Shown here in pieces: positions 34,394 to 46,486 of a stretch of 64,000 nt of DNA. The notes under the pieces were generated by a model. The model was not told the DNA's origin. It did not search any database and saw only the letters and a list, made by a program, of their open reading frames with translations. Source of the stretch: Symsagittifera roscoffensis (Eukaryota; Xenacoelomorpha; Acoela; Convolutidae); the NCBI RefSeq assembly GCF_963678635.1, contig NC_087069.1:33439090-33503089 (forward strand), given 5' to 3'. Both the position numbers and the translations under genes were made by a program. The first letter of the stretch is position 1. Every line of letters starts with the position of its first letter.

Positions 34394-34795
34394 TTACTTC
34401 TTGTCAGACTTGGGCTGAGACGAAGACTGCTTCTTGGGTAGGAGCACAGCCTGGATGTTTGGCAGCACACCGCCCTGAGCAATGGTCACTCCGTGGAGCA
34501 GCTTGTTCAACTCTTCGTCGTTCCTGATGGCCAACTGCAAGTGTCTGGGGATGATCCTGGACTTCTTGTTGTCTTTGGCAGCGTTGCCAGCCAGCTCAAG
34601 GATCTCAGCAGTCAAGTACTCGAGCACAGCAGCAAGGTAGACTGGGGCTCCAGCACCAACTCGCTCAGCGTAGTTGCCCTTGCGGATGAATCGGTGGATT
34701 CTTCCAACAGGGAACTGCAGTCCAGCTCGGCTTGATCGGGTCTTGGCCTTGGCTCCAACTTTGCCGCTCTTCGATTTTCCTCCTTTGCCTGACAT
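34394..34795 (-). CDS. H2A: Histone H2A, copy 6
   Basis: Protein identical to copy 1; promoter intact. Confidence 0.99.
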   Translation of the reverse strand: MSGKGGKSKSGKVGAKAKTRSSRAGLQFPVGRIHRFIRKGNYAERVGAGAPVYLAAVLEYLTAEILELAGNAAKDNKKSRIIPRHLQLAIRNDEELNKLLHGVTIAQGGVLPNIQAVLLPKKQSSSQPKSDKK

Positions 34796-35031
34796 CGTGT
34801 TGTAGTTGTAGCTGTTGTGGTAGAAGTTGTAGATTGACGATTGACTTTACCCGCAATTTGGCTCCCTGTCTTAGGGTAGTAAGTTCAAATCGGCCACCAA
34901 GATGGGAGAGCCAATCAGAATCCAGCTAGCATTTTAAGTTATTTTAGATATGCTGAAAGCTCTACACTAACTAGCTGAGCTTGTTAAGAGCTCTAGCAGA
35001 GCTCGTTAGAGCTCTAGTAGAGCTTGACTTA

Positions 35032-35065
35032 AGAACTGAGATAGTTGGTGGCCTTTAAAAAGGCC
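35032..35065 (-). terminator. H4 3' processing signal, copy 7
   Basis: Stem-loop 35050-35065; AGTTCT 35032-35037. Confidence 0.93.
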
Positions 35066-35108
35066 GGTTTGGTGCTGCAGCTAGGAGAGCAGCTGGCTAA
35101 GAAGCTTC

Positions 35109-35486
<378 letters not shown>

Positions 35487-36086
35487 CTAGGTATCTATCA
35501 ATTTCCGACCGACTTCTCTGCTCTCTGATTGGCCCTCATACCAACAGCCAATGAGAGAGCAGATAATAAAAAGTAAAAAAAGTTAGGCACGTAAAGGAGC
35601 AATTGAAAAAAAAAATTTGAGCTCCCACAAGAACTTCTACCTCAAACTGGTCAGTCCACAGAGCTTATCAGAGCTATGTGATTTAAATCAAGCTCGTAGG
35701 AGCTCGCTTGAGGTCTGTGAGATAGCTTGCCGAGCTCTGAGAGCTCGAACTTGAAAATAGTTAGGCTACGTACGGGAGCAATTGAAAAATTTTGAGCTCA
35801 CACAAGGTGTACTAGCTTAAACTGGTCAGTCCACAGAGCTTATTCGAGCTCTGTGATTTAAATCAAGCTCATACAAGCTTGCCTGAGCTCTATGAGGTAG
35901 CTTGCCAAGCTCTGAGAGCTCGAAGCTCAAAAAAGTTAGGCTACGTACGGGAGCAATTGAACAGCTAGCTCGAGCTCATTTTCCAGCTGCGTCACCCCAA
36001 TGAGGGGGAAGCAGAGCTCAACCTATACCAGCTTGAGCTTGCTCTGGTCGAAGTTAGCTTGAGCTAAGCTCACTGTGAAGAAATAT

Positions 36087-36119
36087 AGAACTGATAGTTG
36101 GGTGGCCTTTAAAAAGGCC
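36087..36119 (-). terminator. H3 3' processing signal, copy 8
   Basis: Stem-loop 36104-36119; AGTTCT 36087-36092. Confidence 0.93.
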
Positions 36120-36149
36120 GGTTTGGTTGGTGTGGAGTACACCTAGAGC

Positions 36150-36566
<417 letters not shown>

Positions 36567-37268
36567 TCAGTTGAGTGTAGCTGAGTTGTAGATGTAGAAG
36601 TAGATTTTGGGTGTTGAATTTTGGACAAATCCGTGAGGTAACCAAGATATTCAGATCTCCAGAAGCCTTGAGAGCGCTCGACGTATAAAAAAATAGTTAG
36701 GCACGTAAAAGAGCAATAGAAGGAGAGCTCTGGTGAGTCGTTACTTATATATATTAAGGAGCATTTTCAACTATATATAGTAAAGTATGTGAAGTGCAGA
36801 CTATTTATACTTGGATTGGAGGTTACCCGCCAAAAGCGGCATAGGTGATTGGCCCGTGTCTGAGTGATAGCGGAAGCTCAAACTAAGCTCGAATCTGATT
36901 GGCTGAGAAGTGAAAACTTGAAAATTTGGTGTTTCTGCCTCTAGAATTGACCCAAAGCTAACTTCAGCCAGCTAAAAGCTCACTTCAGCTTAAGCTAGCT
37001 GAATTGGACTTGTTAGCTAGCTTTGTAAGCCTAAACTTAGCTATTTCGAGCTGTAAGTTGGAGAGCAAAATGAAGCTCAAATCTGATTGGCTGAGACGTG
37101 AAAGCTTAAAATTTAGCAGTTTTTTAGCTCTAAAGTTGGTCTGGAGCTGATTTAAGCAAGTTACAAGCTCAGTTGAGCTTAGTAGCTCAAATTAGACGCT
37201 CAAAGCTAGCTGTTGAGAGCTCGAAATTGCATACAAGCCAATTTGAGCTTGCTAGCTAGAGTACAAAG

Positions 37269-37302
37269 AGAACTATGCTTTTTGGTGGCCTTTAAAAAGG
37301 CC
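37269..37302 (-). terminator. H2B 3' processing signal, copy 8
   Basis: Stem-loop 37287-37302; AGTTCT 37269-37274. Confidence 0.93.
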
Positions 37303-37345
37303 GGTTTGGTGTTGCTCAGAGCAACTAGTTGTAGAAGCTGATCGT

Positions 37346-37714
37346 CTACTTGGAGCTGGTGTACTTGGTGACGGCCTTGGTTCCCTCACTGACAGCATGC
37401 TTGGCCAGCTCTCCGGGCAACAGCAGTCTGACTGCGGTTTGGATCTCCCGGCTAGAGATGGTTGATCGCTTGTTGTAGTGGGCCAGTTTTGAAGCTTCAC
37501 CGGCGATTCTCTCGAAGATGTCGTTCACGAAGCTGTTCATGATCGACATAGCCTTGGATGAGATGCCGGTGTCAGGGTGGACCTGCTTCAGCACCTTGTA
37601 GATGTAGAGAGAGTAGGTCTCTCGCCTCTTCTTCTTCTTTTTCTTGTCTCCAGTGGGCTTCTTCTGGGCTTTGCCTGCCTTCTTGACTGCCTTTCCGCTG
37701 ACTTTGGGTGCCAT
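37346..37714 (-). CDS. H2B: Histone H2B, copy 8
   Basis: Protein identical to copy 1; promoter intact. Confidence 0.99.
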   Translation of the reverse strand: MAPKVSGKAVKKAGKAQKKPTGDKKKKKKRRETYSLYIYKVLKQVHPDTGISSKAMSIMNSFVNDIFERIAGEASKLAHYNKRSTISSREIQTAVRLLLPGELAKHAVSEGTKAVTKYTSSK

Positions 37715-37951
37715 TGTAGAGTTGTAGTTGTGGTGTTGTCGAGTTGTAGAAGCAGCAAAAAGCGAAGCTAACTTAAAAAACTGTGTTCAAATCGAGCTCG
37801 AAGAATGCTCAATTCTGATTGGCTCTCAGCTCCAAGCTTATTTTGGCTTCAATTTTTAATTTCTACGTCACTTTGAGGCTATTTAGGATTGCTAGGATGT
37901 CTCAGCTTACTGTTTGTATTCCAGTTAAGCTTGCTGGGCTTGATAGAAGAT

Positions 37952-37984
37952 AGAACTAGTAGATTGGTGGCCTTTAAAAAGGCC
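37952..37984 (-). terminator. H2A 3' processing signal, copy 7
   Basis: Stem-loop 37969-37984; AGTTCT 37952-37957. Confidence 0.93.
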
Positions 37985-38034
37985 GGTTTGGTGTTGAAGC
38001 TTGAAAGCTAGCAACTGGTTGAGGTAGAAGCTCT

Positions 38035-38436
38035 TTACTTCTTGTCAGACTTGGGCTGAGACGAAGACTGCTTCTTGGGTAGGAGCACAGCCTGGATGTT
38101 TGGCAGCACACCGCCCTGAGCAATGGTCACTCCGTGGAGCAGCTTGTTCAACTCTTCGTCGTTCCTGATGGCCAACTGCAAGTGTCTGGGGATGATCCTG
38201 GACTTCTTGTTGTCTTTGGCAGCGTTGCCAGCCAGCTCAAGGATCTCAGCAGTCAAGTACTCGAGCACAGCAGCAAGGTAGACTGGGGCTCCAGCACCAA
38301 CTCGCTCAGCGTAGTTGCCCTTGCGGATGAATCGGTGGATTCTTCCAACAGGGAACTGCAGTCCAGCTCGGCTTGATCGGGTCTTGGCCTTGGCTCCAAC
38401 TTTGCCGCTCTTCGATTTTCCTCCTTTGCCTGACAT
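38035..38436 (-). CDS. H2A: Histone H2A, copy 7 (promoter displaced by R5)
   Basis: Protein identical to copy 1. R5 starts 58 bp upstream of the ATG, exactly as R1 does at H2A copy 1. Confidence 0.98.
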   Translation of the reverse strand: MSGKGGKSKSGKVGAKAKTRSSRAGLQFPVGRIHRFIRKGNYAERVGAGAPVYLAAVLEYLTAEILELAGNAAKDNKKSRIIPRHLQLAIRNDEELNKLLHGVTIAQGGVLPNIQAVLLPKKQSSSQPKSDKK

Positions 38437-38476
38437 CGTGTTGTAGTTGTAGCTGTTGTGGTAGAAGTTGTAGATT

Positions 38477-38494
38477 GACGATTGACTTTACCCG
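38477..38494. repeat. R5 target-site duplication, 3' side
   Basis: gacgattgactttacccg, 18 bp, repeated at 43590-43607. Confidence 0.93.
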
Positions 38495-38665
38495 TGTAAG
38501 TATGTGTTGGTCTGTGACCAGTTAAGCTTCTGAAGCAGACCTGCTGCTCTTTAAGCTGTTAACTTCCGGGTGTTGTTCATCTTGCGGAAAGTTGTTGTTG
38601 GAAAATTGCTTGTATTGGTGTGAGTCTGTGTCTGTTGATTGTTGTAGAGTGTCGTTTGATGTTGT

Positions 38666-41329
38666 TCATCTTGCGGAAAGGTGTTGTTGGAAAATTGCTT
38701 GTATTGGTGTGAGTCTGTGTGCGTATGTGTCTGTTGATTGTTGTAGAGTGTCTCGGATTAGTTCTTGTATCTTGGGGTTTGTCTGTGAAGCTCTTTTGAG
38801 GTAATTTGAGTTTAGTCTTGTTAGTTCATCTTGAATCGTCTTCATCCTGGTGATTTTATGTACTTCCTCTGTTGGTGTTAGTATTGGTAGATGGTAGGCT
38901 ATTTTTAGTGCTCTGTTCTGCAATCTTTGTAAGTGACTTGTTGATGCGTTTGCCCACGAAGGTGATGCGTATGTGAATCCTGGTAGAATTGTTGATTGGT
39001 ACAAAAACTTTAAGACTTTGGATTTGATGCCTTTGGCTCGTAGTACTAGTAGAAAATTGATTTTCCTTGTCGATTTGTCTTCAATTCTTTGTAGATAGTC
39101 TTTCCATGTCAGGTTGTTATTTAGGGTAACTCCAAGAAATTTAGTGGTTGTTGATGGTTCGATCTCTTCGTTCTGTAGCATTAATTTGCAGTCATTCTTC
39201 TTGCGTCTTGTAAAAAGTACAAAGTTTGTCTTCTCCGGGTTCACGTCTATCTTCCATTTCTGGCACCATGCTTCAAGTTTGTTTAGGCCACCTTGTAGTC
39301 TGTGTGTTGCATTCTTGCTTGTGTTTGAACTTGTGTAAATTGCTATGTCGTCGGCATATTGTGATATTGTTGTTAGACCTGCTTCTGGTTTGCTTACATA
39401 GATGTTGAAAAGGATTGGACTGATTACACTTCCTTGTGGTACTCCTGCACTGGGTGTGAAACTTTCGGCTTTGGCTTGGTGGTATACTACTGTTAACTGT
39501 CGGTCTGTCAGAAAACTCTTGGTCCATTTTACAATCCACTTCGGACAGTTGATCTCTAGTAGTCTGTAGTATAAGCCTTCGTGCCAGACAGAGTCAAAGG
39601 CTCGTTGCACGTCTAGAAATGCTGCTGCAACGGGTTGCTTCCAGTTATTCTCTTTATAGATTGTCTCTGTTAGACAGAGTAAATTGTCGGTGGTGCATCG
39701 TTTGCTTCGGTATGCACTTTGAAAGTGTCCGAAGATGTCGTGATCTTCGCAGTGTACTAGTAGCTGCTCTTTGACAAAACATTCGCAGATCTTCCCGATA
39801 CAGCTTGTAAGTGAGAGTGGTCTATAGTTTTTGGGATCTTTGTGGTCTTTCTCGGGTTTTGGTAACATTGATACTGTCGCTTGTTTCCAGCCTAAAGGAA
39901 CGTAGCCACTTCTCAGCGATTGTACTATGATTTGTCTTAGTACTTCTAGTACGTTGATGGGCAGGTTTTTCATCGCTTTGTAGCTAACTTTGTCTTGTCC
40001 TGGGGCAGTGTTTTTTCTGTGATTGATCACGTCTTTGAGTTGCTTTAAGCTAATTTCTGTTTGTGCAAAACCTGTCTGTTCCAGTTGAAAGTCTTGGATT
40101 TTCGCCTGTGACACCTTGTCATGTACTTCCTGTTCATGCGTTAGAGCTGCCTGAGAGTTTGTTATATTTGTCGTCATGTTTGCTTTGAGCATCTTAGCGA
40201 AGTGGTTCGCAGCGTCTTGATTTGTCATTTTCAGTTTACTCGTTCGTTTAGGTCTTGTGCCTGTGAGCTTTTTTACTGCTTTCCAGAAATTCTGTTGTGT
40301 TGGTCCTTTGTTCATTTCACTGAGTAGTTTGAGTTGGTTTTCTTCTTCTACTGTCTGTTTTAGCTGTCTGATGTCTTTCTTTGTTTTGTTTAGCTTTGTA
40401 CACAGGTCTTTGTAGTCATTGGTGTCGTGTTGGTCATATCGTCTCATCTTTTGTTTTTGTCGTTCAAGTTTGTGTTTGTTTCTGACTAGTTCGACTAGTT
40501 GTGGGTTCGTGAATTGGGGCTTGTGTTCTTTGAGGCTGCCTTGGTAGCATTTGTCAATGTGTTTGGCTATCTGGTCAGCTTCTCGAGCTAGACCTTCGTC
40601 AGTTTTGATTGAGTCAGGGTTGAACTTGTAGTTCGTTACAGTACCTCTGAATTTTCGCCAGTTTGGTTTTGTGCATGTTCTCTTTGGAACAGTTAGTTCG
40701 TACTCTGCAATTGTCATGTAGTGATCGCTTGGTGTTGTGTCCGACACTTCAAAGTTCGTGCATAAGCAAGCCATTTTTGGTGATGCAAAGTGTAAGTCTA
40801 GGACTGAGTCACTTTGGTGTGTTGGTTCGGAACCGTTCAAGATGAAGTAGTTGTGCATGAGAGCGTCTACAACTCTTCCGTTGCTGTTGGTTGCTCTTGC
40901 TTTTGGGTTGACAGATTTGATCTGTGCGTTGAAGTCTCCAACGATGATGTGCTTTGGATCTTTTCCATTGAAAGTCACGTTCTCTATCTCTGCGTTTGGG
41001 CTAAGGTAAACACTTGTTACAGTGATACCCATTGTGTTGATCTTGATCGTCTCGCATACTTTTCTGCGTTCTCTGTGGTTTTGGTTTATGTGCTGTGCTT
41101 GTTCCAGTACTTGGTACTGTATGTTGTCTCTGATGTAAATTGCCGAGCCTGTGACACTGTCACAGATTGCCGCTGCAAGGTTAAAGTTTTGTAGTTTTGG
41201 TGGATGTTTGGTTTTTGTTTCGTTGAAGCAGACTATAGTGATGTTGTGTTTCGCTAGAAGATCTTGGATCTCCAGTTTGTGCTTGTTTATACTTCTGCAG
41301 TTGAGTTGTGCTATCTTGAGTCTATTCAT
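38666..41329 (-). CDS. R5 ORF2: APE endonuclease and reverse transcriptase
   Basis: 887 aa, apparently identical in protein to R1 ORF2 (D319, E401). All catalytic motifs are present. ATGA overlap with ORF1 at 41326-41329. Confidence 0.96.
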   Translation of the reverse strand: MNRLKIAQLNCRSINKHKLEIQDLLAKHNITIVCFNETKTKHPPKLQNFNLAAAICDSVTGSAIYIRDNIQYQVLEQAQHINQNHRERRKVCETIKINTMGITVTSVYLSPNAEIENVTFNGKDPKHIIVGDFNAQIKSVNPKARATNSNGRVVDALMHNYFILNGSEPTHQSDSVLDLHFASPKMACLCTNFEVSDTTPSDHYMTIAEYELTVPKRTCTKPNWRKFRGTVTNYKFNPDSIKTDEGLAREADQIAKHIDKCYQGSLKEHKPQFTNPQLVELVRNKHKLERQKQKMRRYDQHDTNDYKDLCTKLNKTKKDIRQLKQTVEEENQLKLLSEMNKGPTQQNFWKAVKKLTGTRPKRTSKLKMTNQDAANHFAKMLKANMTTNITNSQAALTHEQEVHDKVSQAKIQDFQLEQTGFAQTEISLKQLKDVINHRKNTAPGQDKVSYKAMKNLPINVLEVLRQIIVQSLRSGYVPLGWKQATVSMLPKPEKDHKDPKNYRPLSLTSCIGKICECFVKEQLLVHCEDHDIFGHFQSAYRSKRCTTDNLLCLTETIYKENNWKQPVAAAFLDVQRAFDSVWHEGLYYRLLEINCPKWIVKWTKSFLTDRQLTVVYHQAKAESFTPSAGVPQGSVISPILFNIYVSKPEAGLTTISQYADDIAIYTSSNTSKNATHRLQGGLNKLEAWCQKWKIDVNPEKTNFVLFTRRKKNDCKLMLQNEEIEPSTTTKFLGVTLNNNLTWKDYLQRIEDKSTRKINFLLVLRAKGIKSKVLKFLYQSTILPGFTYASPSWANASTSHLQRLQNRALKIAYHLPILTPTEEVHKITRMKTIQDELTRLNSNYLKRASQTNPKIQELIRDTLQQSTDTYAHRLTPIQAIFQQHLSAR

Positions 41330-42846
41330 TTTGGTTTGTTGTTGTTGTTTTGATTTCGGGAGCTACTATGTCTGCTGCTGCTTGCTTCTCTGTGTGTTTT
41401 TGTATTTTGTTTTGCTTTTATGTTTGATGTTAACAGCTCAGTGAAATCTATTTTCTCGAATTGAGTTCTAACTGCATTGCTGACTGTTTCGTTAATTTTC
41501 TCACATGATTTAGCGACAGCTTTGGTGATTGCATCGGTTATCTTTTCGTCCATGGCTTTTTGCACTGCTTTTTCGACTTGATCGGCTATTGTAGTTTCAA
41601 CAGTTTCTTTAATGTACTGCTGTATGTCCTCTTTGCTCATGGTTGGTTGTGGTTTGACTGCTTGAGCGTAGTTGTTTTGCACAGTTCGTTGCAGATGTTT
41701 GACTGCTTGAGCGTAGTTTTGCACTTTTGGTTGTGCTTTTTGGGCTTCGACTTGAGCTGTCTTGTAAACCGGGCATCCTTTGTACTGCGCCGGGTGTTCG
41801 CCTCTGCAGTTGATGCATTGAACTTGCTGCTTTGGAGTTTTGCAGTCTCTGACTGCATGGTTGTCGCCACATCTGAGGCATCGTTGCTGGTTCGGACAGT
41901 TTACGGCCATATGGCCGAAATTTTGGCATTTGTAACACTGTGTTACTCGTGGTTCTGTTTTGGATGCTTCGCATCGTTTTCGTTCGTTGCAGATGTAGAC
42001 CCCAATGTCGATTGCCTTTCTGCAGGCTAGGTCATCATCTGTGAAAACTCTGATGAGTTGTGTTGGCTTGTCTAGGCTTCTGCTTTGGATTCGGAAGAGC
42101 TTTGCTACCTTGATGTTGTTGATCTCCTCAAGTTCAGATTGGATGTCAGCTTCGCTGAGTTGTTCACTGACTCTTGAGATAACAAAGCTGGAAGTTTGTT
42201 TCTTGTTGGGTTGATTTGTCTTGTGTTGTCTGCCTCCGATTTTTACTTCCGTGTCGGGAAACAGGTTTTCGAGGTTGGTTTGGGTGATAATTTGGGCTAT
42301 TTGAGGCGATTCAGGCTTGATTGAATAGCCTAGGCCAGTCTTGAGGTCCCTGGTTTGACCAGGATATTGTACTTTAGTCAGGTTACGTATTGATTTGGTG
42401 AAAGTCATTCGGCTTGGAATTTTGTCTTTTGCAAAGCTTATGTAGATAATGTTCGTGAAGTGTTGCTTTGAGCTTGTGAAGGGTCTTTTGTTGCTTTGAG
42501 CTTGTGATTCTTCCGCTTTGCGCTTTCGATTAGTTGCTTGACTTTGCTCCATTGTCGGTTGCCTTTTAGGCGAAGCGTCATCAAGATTGTCTTGCCAGTT
42601 TTCTGAATGCATTGTCGGTTGCCCTTTGGGCACATTCCTGAACTGTTGTCGTTTTACTGTGTTGTAAGCAGCATGTTGATCTTGGTTTGGTCCCATTGTC
42701 AGTTGCCTTTGAGGCGAGGCCTTTCCTTGATCATTGCTTGTTGGTGTCAGGCTTCCTTCGATTATTAACTCGGAATTAGATTCGTCGTCGCTTTGGTCGT
42801 AGTTTGCGATTGCTGATGCCATTTGGGAGTTAAGGGATGATGGCAT
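41326..42846 (-). CDS. R5 ORF1: Gag-like zinc-knuckle protein
   Basis: 506 codons from the ATG at 42844-42846 (MPSSLNSQ), 8 residues longer than the MASAIANY start that R2 and R6 retain; either ATG could serve. Three zinc knuckles as in R2, with Val where R2 and R6 have Ile in GHMA-V-NC. The frame is open further upstream through the C tract, but only to a GTG. Confidence 0.94.
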   Translation of the reverse strand: MPSSLNSQMASAIANYDQSDDESNSELIIEGSLTPTSNDQGKASPQRQLTMGPNQDQHAAYNTVKRQQFRNVPKGQPTMHSENWQDNLDDASPKRQPTMEQSQATNRKRKAEESQAQSNKRPFTSSKQHFTNIIYISFAKDKIPSRMTFTKSIRNLTKVQYPGQTRDLKTGLGYSIKPESPQIAQIITQTNLENLFPDTEVKIGGRQHKTNQPNKKQTSSFVISRVSEQLSEADIQSELEEINNIKVAKLFRIQSRSLDKPTQLIRVFTDDDLACRKAIDIGVYICNERKRCEASKTEPRVTQCYKCQNFGHMAVNCPNQQRCLRCGDNHAVRDCKTPKQQVQCINCRGEHPAQYKGCPVYKTAQVEAQKAQPKVQNYAQAVKHLQRTVQNNYAQAVKPQPTMSKEDIQQYIKETVETTIADQVEKAVQKAMDEKITDAITKAVAKSCEKINETVSNAVRTQFEKIDFTELLTSNIKAKQNTKTHREASSSRHSSSRNQNNNNKPK

Positions 42847-43423
42847 TGTGGGGGGGGGGGGAGTCTCTTCACTCACTATGTGAGCCGGACTGCTCCTTCT
42901 TGCACCGGAGTGCTCCTTCTTCACTCACTATGTGAGCCGGACTGCTCTTGTGGGGGGGGGGGGGAGTATCTTCACTCACTATGTGAGCCCGACTGCTCCT
43001 TCTTGCACCTTCTTCGTCTTTGTCCTTCCTTTCTTCCTCTTTGTCCTTCCTCTTCCCTCTAGTCTCTTTCTTCTTGCACCCTCTTCGTCCTTCTGGGCAC
43101 TTTCTCCTTCCCTCTAGACCCTCTTCCGTCGGGTTACTCTTGGTAGGTCCAACAATAACGACAGAGTAGAGGTTGTCCAAGTAAGCAATTGCAGACCCGG
43201 TCGCAACGTATCTCTGTCTCCTAGAATGCTAGCACCGCTTTCGCAATGTGTCGCTTAGACTAGGGTGTTATAGGGACCAACCAACTTCTAGATCTGCGTT
43301 CGTGACACTCTCTCGGAGGGACAAAAAGCCAATCAGGACTGCGACCGATCCAAGTCAGAACCCAGGTTGGCTGCGCACCGTTGGGTTTGCAAGTGCCGGT
43401 TTGGGACTTGGTTCCAATAGCAC

Positions 43424-43430
43424 CTTTATA
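43424..43430 (-). promoter_or_regulatory. TATA-like box inside the R5 5' region
   Basis: TATAAAG on the - strand, in the sense of the element. It could give an internal start near 43400, but this would lose about 190 bp of the 5' end, so its use is uncertain. Confidence 0.35.
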
Positions 43431-43453
43431 CAGGCTTTATCGGCCGACTTATG

Positions 43454-43469
43454 ACTCTTGAAAAAGAGT
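43454..43469 (-). other. Histone-like stem-loop in the R5 5' region
   Basis: ACTCTT-TTTC-AAGAGT: 6-bp stem, 4-nt loop, with the same TT/AA closing pairs as the host histone stem-loop. It lacks the G-C pairs at the stem base that the histone stem-loop binding protein normally needs, so binding is doubtful. Confidence 0.4.
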
Positions 43470-43589
43470 GCTTTCCTGGGGCAGTTGTTTCCTTGGGTGT
43501 AGTGAAGGCAGTGTAGAGAAGCTCTTGTACATCAGATTGTTGGGTTGTAGATTGTGTAGATCGGTTGTCATCTAGTGGTGTTGTCGATA

Positions 43590-43607
43590 GACGATTGACT
43601 TTACCCG
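43590..43607. repeat. R5 target-site duplication, 5' side
   Basis: 18-bp match to 38477-38494. Confidence 0.93.
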
Positions 43608-43785
43608 CAATTTGGCTCCCTGTCTTAGGGTAGTAAGTTCAAATCGGCCACCAAGATGGGAGAGCCAATCAGAATCCAGCTAGCATTTTAAGTTATTTTA
43701 GATATGCTGAAAGCTCTACACTAACTAGCTGAGCTTGTTAAGAGCTCTAGCAGAGCTCGTTAGAGCTCTAGTAGAGCTTGACTTA

Positions 43786-43819
43786 AGAACTGAGATAGTT
43801 GGTGGCCTTTAAAAAGGCC
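43786..43819 (-). terminator. H4 3' processing signal, copy 8
   Basis: Stem-loop 43804-43819; AGTTCT 43786-43791. Confidence 0.93.
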
Positions 43820-43862
43820 GGTTTGGTGCTGCAGCTAGGAGAGCAGCTGGCTAAGAAGCTTC

Positions 43863-44240
<378 letters not shown>

Positions 44241-44840
44241 CTAGGTATCTATCAATTTCCGACCGACTTCTCTGCTCTCTGATTGGCCCTCATACCAACA
44301 GCCAATGAGAGAGCAGATAATAAAAAGTAAAAAAAGTTAGGCACGTAAAGGAGCAATTGAAAAAAAAAATTTGAGCTCCCACAAGAACTTCTACCTCAAA
44401 CTGGTCAGTCCACAGAGCTTATCAGAGCTATGTGATTTAAATCAAGCTCGTAGGAGCTCGCTTGAGGTCTGTGAGATAGCTTGCCGAGCTCTGAGAGCTC
44501 GAACTTGAAAATAGTTAGGCTACGTACGGGAGCAATTGAAAAATTTTGAGCTCACACAAGGTGTACTAGCTTAAACTGGTCAGTCCACAGAGCTTATTCG
44601 AGCTCTGTGATTTAAATCAAGCTCATACAAGCTTGCCTGAGCTCTATGAGGTAGCTTGCCAAGCTCTGAGAGCTCGAAGCTCAAAAAAGTTAGGCTACGT
44701 ACGGGAGCAATTGAACAGCTAGCTCGAGCTCATTTTCCAGCTGCGTCACCCCAATGAGGGGGAAGCAGAGCTCAACCTATACCAGCTTGAGCTTGCTCTG
44801 GTCGAAGTTAGCTTGAGCTAAGCTCACTGTGAAGAAATAT

Positions 44841-44873
44841 AGAACTGATAGTTGGGTGGCCTTTAAAAAGGCC
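44841..44873 (-). terminator. H3 3' processing signal, copy 9
   Basis: Stem-loop 44858-44873; AGTTCT 44841-44846. Confidence 0.93.
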
Positions 44874-44903
44874 GGTTTGGTTGGTGTGGAGTACACCTAG
44901 AGC

Positions 44904-45320
<417 letters not shown>

Positions 45321-46022
45321 TCAGTTGAGTGTAGCTGAGTTGTAGATGTAGAAGTAGATTTTGGGTGTTGAATTTTGGACAAATCCGTGAGGTAACCAAG
45401 ATATTCAGATCTCCAGAAGCCTTGAGAGCGCTCGACGTATAAAAAAATAGTTAGGCACGTAAAAGAGCAATAGAAGGAGAGCTCTGGTGAGTCGTTACTT
45501 ATATATATTAAGGAGCATTTTCAACTATATATAGTAAAGTATGTGAAGTGCAGACTATTTATACTTGGATTGGAGGTTACCCGCCAAAAGCGGCATAGGT
45601 GATTGGCCCGTGTCTGAGTGATAGCGGAAGCTCAAACTAAGCTCGAATCTGATTGGCTGAGAAGTGAAAACTTGAAAATTTGGTGTTTCTGCCTCTAGAA
45701 TTGACCCAAAGCTAACTTCAGCCAGCTAAAAGCTCACTTCAGCTTAAGCTAGCTGAATTGGACTTGTTAGCTAGCTTTGTAAGCCTAAACTTAGCTATTT
45801 CGAGCTGTAAGTTGGAGAGCAAAATGAAGCTCAAATCTGATTGGCTGAGACGTGAAAGCTTAAAATTTAGCAGTTTTTTAGCTCTAAAGTTGGTCTGGAG
45901 CTGATTTAAGCAAGTTACAAGCTCAGTTGAGCTTAGTAGCTCAAATTAGACGCTCAAAGCTAGCTGTTGAGAGCTCGAAATTGCATACAAGCCAATTTGA
46001 GCTTGCTAGCTAGAGTACAAAG

Positions 46023-46056
46023 AGAACTATGCTTTTTGGTGGCCTTTAAAAAGGCC
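46023..46056 (-). terminator. H2B 3' processing signal, copy 9
   Basis: Stem-loop 46041-46056; AGTTCT 46023-46028. Confidence 0.93.
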
Positions 46057-46099
46057 GGTTTGGTGTTGCTCAGAGCAACTAGTTGTAGAAGCTGATCGT

Positions 46100-46468
46100 C
46101 TACTTGGAGCTGGTGTACTTGGTGACGGCCTTGGTTCCCTCACTGACAGCATGCTTGGCCAGCTCTCCGGGCAACAGCAGTCTGACTGCGGTTTGGATCT
46201 CCCGGCTAGAGATGGTTGATCGCTTGTTGTAGTGGGCCAGTTTTGAAGCTTCACCGGCGATTCTCTCGAAGATGTCGTTCACGAAGCTGTTCATGATCGA
46301 CATAGCCTTGGATGAGATGCCGGTGTCAGTGTGGACCTGCTTCAGCACCTTGTAGATGTAGAGAGAGTAGGTCTCTCGCCTCTTCTTCTTCTTTTTCTTG
46401 TCTCCAGTGGGCTTCTTCTGGGCTTTGCCTGCCTTCTTGACTGCCTTTCCGCTGACTTTGGGTGCCAT
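46100..46468 (-). CDS. H2B: Histone H2B, copy 9 (P47T; promoter displaced by R6)
   Basis: Pro47 in the highly conserved VHPDTG segment is Thr here (change near 46330). R6 separates this gene from its promoter, so the change may reflect lost constraint on a silenced copy. Confidence 0.97.
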   Translation of the reverse strand: MAPKVSGKAVKKAGKAQKKPTGDKKKKKKRRETYSLYIYKVLKQVHTDTGISSKAMSIMNSFVNDIFERIAGEASKLAHYNKRSTISSREIQTAVRLLLPGELAKHAVSEGTKAVTKYTSSK

Positions 46469-46486
46469 TGTAGAGTTGTAGTTGTG

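Larger units (their letters stand above)
38495..43589 (-). mobile_element. R5: full-length LINE at the H2A site
   Basis: 5,095 bp, the most complete copy: 5' region of about 740 bp, ORF1, ORF2 and 3' UTR (38495-38665), with both frames open and a clean 18-bp target duplication. It is the best candidate for an active element in this window. Confidence 0.96.
42847..43589 (-). other. R5 5' region (untranslated, promoter candidate)
   Basis: About 740 bp. Nearest ORF1 it has two G/C tracts (42850-42861, 42952-42964) set in repeats of tcttcactcactatgtgagc, then a pyrimidine-rich (+ strand) tract to about 43120 that reads as a Lys/Glu-rich frame without an ATG. Further out are a TATAAAG (43424-43430), a histone-like hairpin (43454-43469) and a CTACAAC-type leader (about 43530-43589). 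The final bases, TCGACAACACCAC, match the H2B leader. Confidence 0.8.

Noticed and set aside
42847-42924. Longer R5 ORF1 start giving 532 codons
   Set aside because: It begins at GTG within a repeat and passes through a variable C tract; the ATG at 42844-42846 is the first good start.
42847-42985. Short regular repeats as a CRISPR array
   Set aside because: Repeat spacing is irregular, spacers are not unique, and the context is a eukaryotic retrotransposon.
42869-43180. 103-codon Lys/Glu-rich frame upstream of R5 ORF1
   Set aside because: It has no ATG and sits in low-complexity pyrimidine/purine repeats; not called as a gene.
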